Below the pieces are notes generated by a model. The model was not told the DNA's origin. It made no database searches and worked only from the letters and a program-made list of their open reading frames with translations. Shown piece by piece: positions 63,001 through 64,000 of a DNA stretch of 64,000 nucleotides. Numbering within the stretch: position 1 is the first letter of the stretch; the number at the start of each line of letters is the position of its first letter. Location of the stretch: the NCBI GenBank assembly GCA_012862575.1, contig BLSF01000003.1:372001-436000 (forward strand). The letters are read 5' to 3'. The DNA comes from Parietichytrium sp. I65-24A (Eukaryota > Sar > Bigyra > Thraustochytrida > Thraustochytriidae). The position numbers and the translations under genes are program-made.

Positions 63001-63793
63001 CCAGTACTATATCACTCATGTGGACCCGAGCTCGAGATACTACGCGTTGTTTGACAGCTCGGGAACCATCCAATCGCTTTCAATTAATGTGCTGACCAAC
63101 CTGGACAAGTACTCCGGAGCGAAAGCTTCTGACGTTGTGTACAAAAATTGGGAGGCCTTTGTCGAGGAGAACGCTCCTTCTGCGATCGAGACCAGCTTTT
63201 TATGGGCTCGAACTCAGACGGAGATTGCAGTCGTTAAGGGGACCGCGATGAGCGCGGCAGTCTCGATCGCCAGCGCCTTCCTGGTCATCTTGATCTTTTC
63301 GAGGTTGAACGTCGTGCTTACTTTGATCACTACCGGGGCAATTGTTAGCGTCATAGCGCTCTTGCTCGGTACGATGGTGGTTTTCATGGGCAGGGACATC
63401 GGCGCGATCGAGAGTCTGAGCTGCATTGTACTCTTGGGTCTCGCAGTGGACTATAGCACCCACTTGGCCCACACGTTCAATCATTCCAAATGCAATACCT
63501 TGGAAAATCGAGCGCGCCACACCCTTGGTCAGACCGGAGTGTCGATTTTGTTTGGAGCAATAACGACAGCCGGTTCTGCTAGCCTCCTGTTATTTACGCA
63601 GGTGACACTCTTCCGTGACTTTGGCTTTTTTGTGATCCTGAACATGATCTACTCGCTCATTGTGGCCGTGTTTTTCCTGGTTCCGATGCTGATCATTGCC
63701 TACAACGTCATGAACAAACTTCGCAACTGGTGGCTCGATCGCAAAGAGGAGGTTGTGGTGGAGTACACTTCAGAGAGGCAACTTGACTTGTAA
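60005..63793 (+). CDS. Dispatched/Patched-like RND membrane protein with Pro-Thr stalk, cadherin-like and EGF-like inserts
   Basis: 1262 aa from the first ATG (MHSDGYKKPKEEY). Twelve-helix RND plan: TM1 at about 24-45; first lumenal domain; five-helix sterol-sensing-like block at about 279-432 with GIGADDFFIF (GxxDD, as in Dispatched proton-relay helix) and ASPIEPIRAFGLF. A cytosolic linker of about 150 residues follows, then TM7. The second extracellular domain has a PT-rich stalk at about 681-780 (repeated APTSAPTFAPT), a cadherin-like beta-sandwich at about 782-862 (LSSLVIRDAS, then SSAVFNYTV) and an EGF-like module at about 867-902 (CECSGNGDCASSA). The last block at about 1077-1238 has GLAVDYSTHLAHTF. 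The likely role is export or redistribution of a lipid or lipid-modified ligand (inference). The gene is intronless. Confidence 0.9.
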   Translation: MHSDGYKKPKEEYNGALWECCERWPLALLGLAFVLLVALWTPFYFLTPVLPLQLETDFEEYLSSNEAAYVDYQYVQSLESELELNVFYLDESINLITRSVDLSSEAERTFVEYLEVIYYCGDRDCSTIFTEANLEAIKTFERAFESEVYTLDTCKLDSLVCAEAVSILNYFYPSVLSNGVRRFDGNGDELIDIESAVQAIIEDGELWFASRSFLSEDGDSVVARSRFAFAFENEAAFRTFTRETLLPFMTKYQYQENFRILWHNDIVNEIEVEKIVVHDVFFAIGSLAFVFFVMWLQCRSLFLTSVAVMCTLLCYPATYVIYRLAAGYEVMMIFNFTSVFILVGIGADDFFIFSDLWTQSRNLKEFSIAQRLNWTFRKAAGSTLVTSTTTAVSFFANLASPIEPIRAFGLFMGTIIVVLYLHIIVAMPLALAAYDKYFLNSCGCWSLPKVSIPFADKKAKAAKPPTPSEGKGRQNPRGSRSSMPIPVSMDLKSPRRATEVSVGSTGTNITNGESDHVSLDMVSYTELAGSAPSGDKNIAEPDEDTIRVGTLGRRMSSASIFGSAVDIQLEIEKDNKELMEDYPAIVRFFHGRLAPAVYRFRYALAIGFIALVATLAVLMGLRAQMSDEVPEIISPEVNLGLLFEIRKDYFSDGTTVPTDLENSVSLVCVGPDGEQVLCTAAPTYAPTAPAPTKMPTTPSPTNPPSTATQTSAPTTLNSAQLTDSPTGAPTSAPTFAPTLPPSSGMTPYPTGFPTRSPTTSRPSKSPTTAQPSRSPTMAPISPYLSSLVIRDASTNEVLEMAPSFSSAVFNYTVNSSLPASDLRFTVVPESTNSDFTVEVSSEVLVEIYMDSSPDVVYWINLAYSEPFECECSGNGDCASSATIENPICECYTGYTAASNCSEIDDSLDQLDDSDVAKVQISWLRSRGVTDFVALQEEMINLCDKIDALADSEEGEGLYIRRTSSCLIREFRDLFQGQEVNGYVIDVPMDVTEEIFSQALQYYITHVDPSSRYYALFDSSGTIQSLSINVLTNLDKYSGAKASDVVYKNWEAFVEENAPSAIETSFLWARTQTEIAVVKGTAMSAAVSIASAFLVILIFSRLNVVLTLITTGAIVSVIALLLGTMVVFMGRDIGAIESLSCIVLLGLAVDYSTHLAHTFNHSKCNTLENRARHTLGQTGVSILFGAITTAGSASLLLFTQVTLFRDFGFFVILNMIYSLIVAVFFLVPMLIIAYNVMNKLRNWWLDRKEEVVVEYTSERQLDL

Positions 63794-64000
63794 ATTGTAG
63801 AAACTAGAATAGATCTCATGTATATTACTTTCTGACTGCTCATTGTTTCCCATGATCCATTCCTTTTCTGATTCAAAAAATGTCTAGCAGGTGCGCAGCC
63901 AAAACCCGCCTGGACTCCTTGGTTCAAGGGAGCAGAAGAGAAAGGCTGAATGGCTCCAATGGCTTTCGGAAGCCAACAGTGAGCCGCTTTTCCGACACTC

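Noticed and set aside
1-64000. CRISPR arrays, operons, Shine-Dalgarno sites, rRNA or tRNA genes
   Set aside because: None seen; introns and eukaryotic gene content rule out a prokaryotic reading of the window.

Overview
The window is nuclear DNA of a eukaryotic microbe, most likely a stramenopile (labyrinthulomycete, oomycete or algal lineage). The evidence is GT-AG introns, a ciliary transition-zone gene (MKS1), an ER membrane complex subunit, a type I metacaspase, and a long Pro-Thr stalk of the 'APTxAPT' kind common in stramenopile surface proteins. The lineage is inference; no rRNA or organelle marker is present. All three standard stop codons are used.

I support about 22 host genes plus one DNA transposon. 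Most genes are intronless. Eight genes have one short intron each (68 to 123 bp), all with GTAAGT or GTGAGT donors. Genes are packed tail to tail (stops overlap by 8 bp at 869-876 and lie 22 bp apart at 47.1 kb), with longer spacers at divergent starts.

Layout. 0-7.3 kb: partial GRK-like kinase, DXD glycosyltransferase, GYF/coiled-coil protein, LYR-motif protein, EMC4. 7.8-11.1 kb: large Na+/H+ exchanger with a cyclic-nucleotide-binding-like tail. 11.1-14.4 kb: gene-poor spacer with a structured palindromic element. 14.4-25.2 kb: metacaspase, MFS transporter, MKS1, and a tandem pair of EGF/multi-pass membrane proteins of unknown family. 25.2-28.3 kb: gene-poor, repeat-rich spacer holding a dehydrogenase N-terminal fragment and a repeat shared with the transposon's 3' flank. 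28.3-53.2 kb: FabI, zinc transporter, ankyrin-BTB protein, ribokinase, DEP-C2-VASt protein, SGF29-like protein, lysosomal-type acid phosphatase, nucleotide-sugar transporter, LTO1, an SP-rich hypothetical, a secreted class 3 lipase, and a mitochondrial carrier. 54.4-58.2 kb: a piggyBac-type transposon whose transposase carries a YqaJ-like nuclease domain between its second and third catalytic aspartates. 60.0-63.8 kb: a Dispatched-like RND protein with a large extracellular insert.

The genes are an ordinary eukaryotic mixture (secretory pathway, ion homeostasis, cilium, chromatin, metabolism) with no operon logic. The most unusual object is the piggyBac/YqaJ element.
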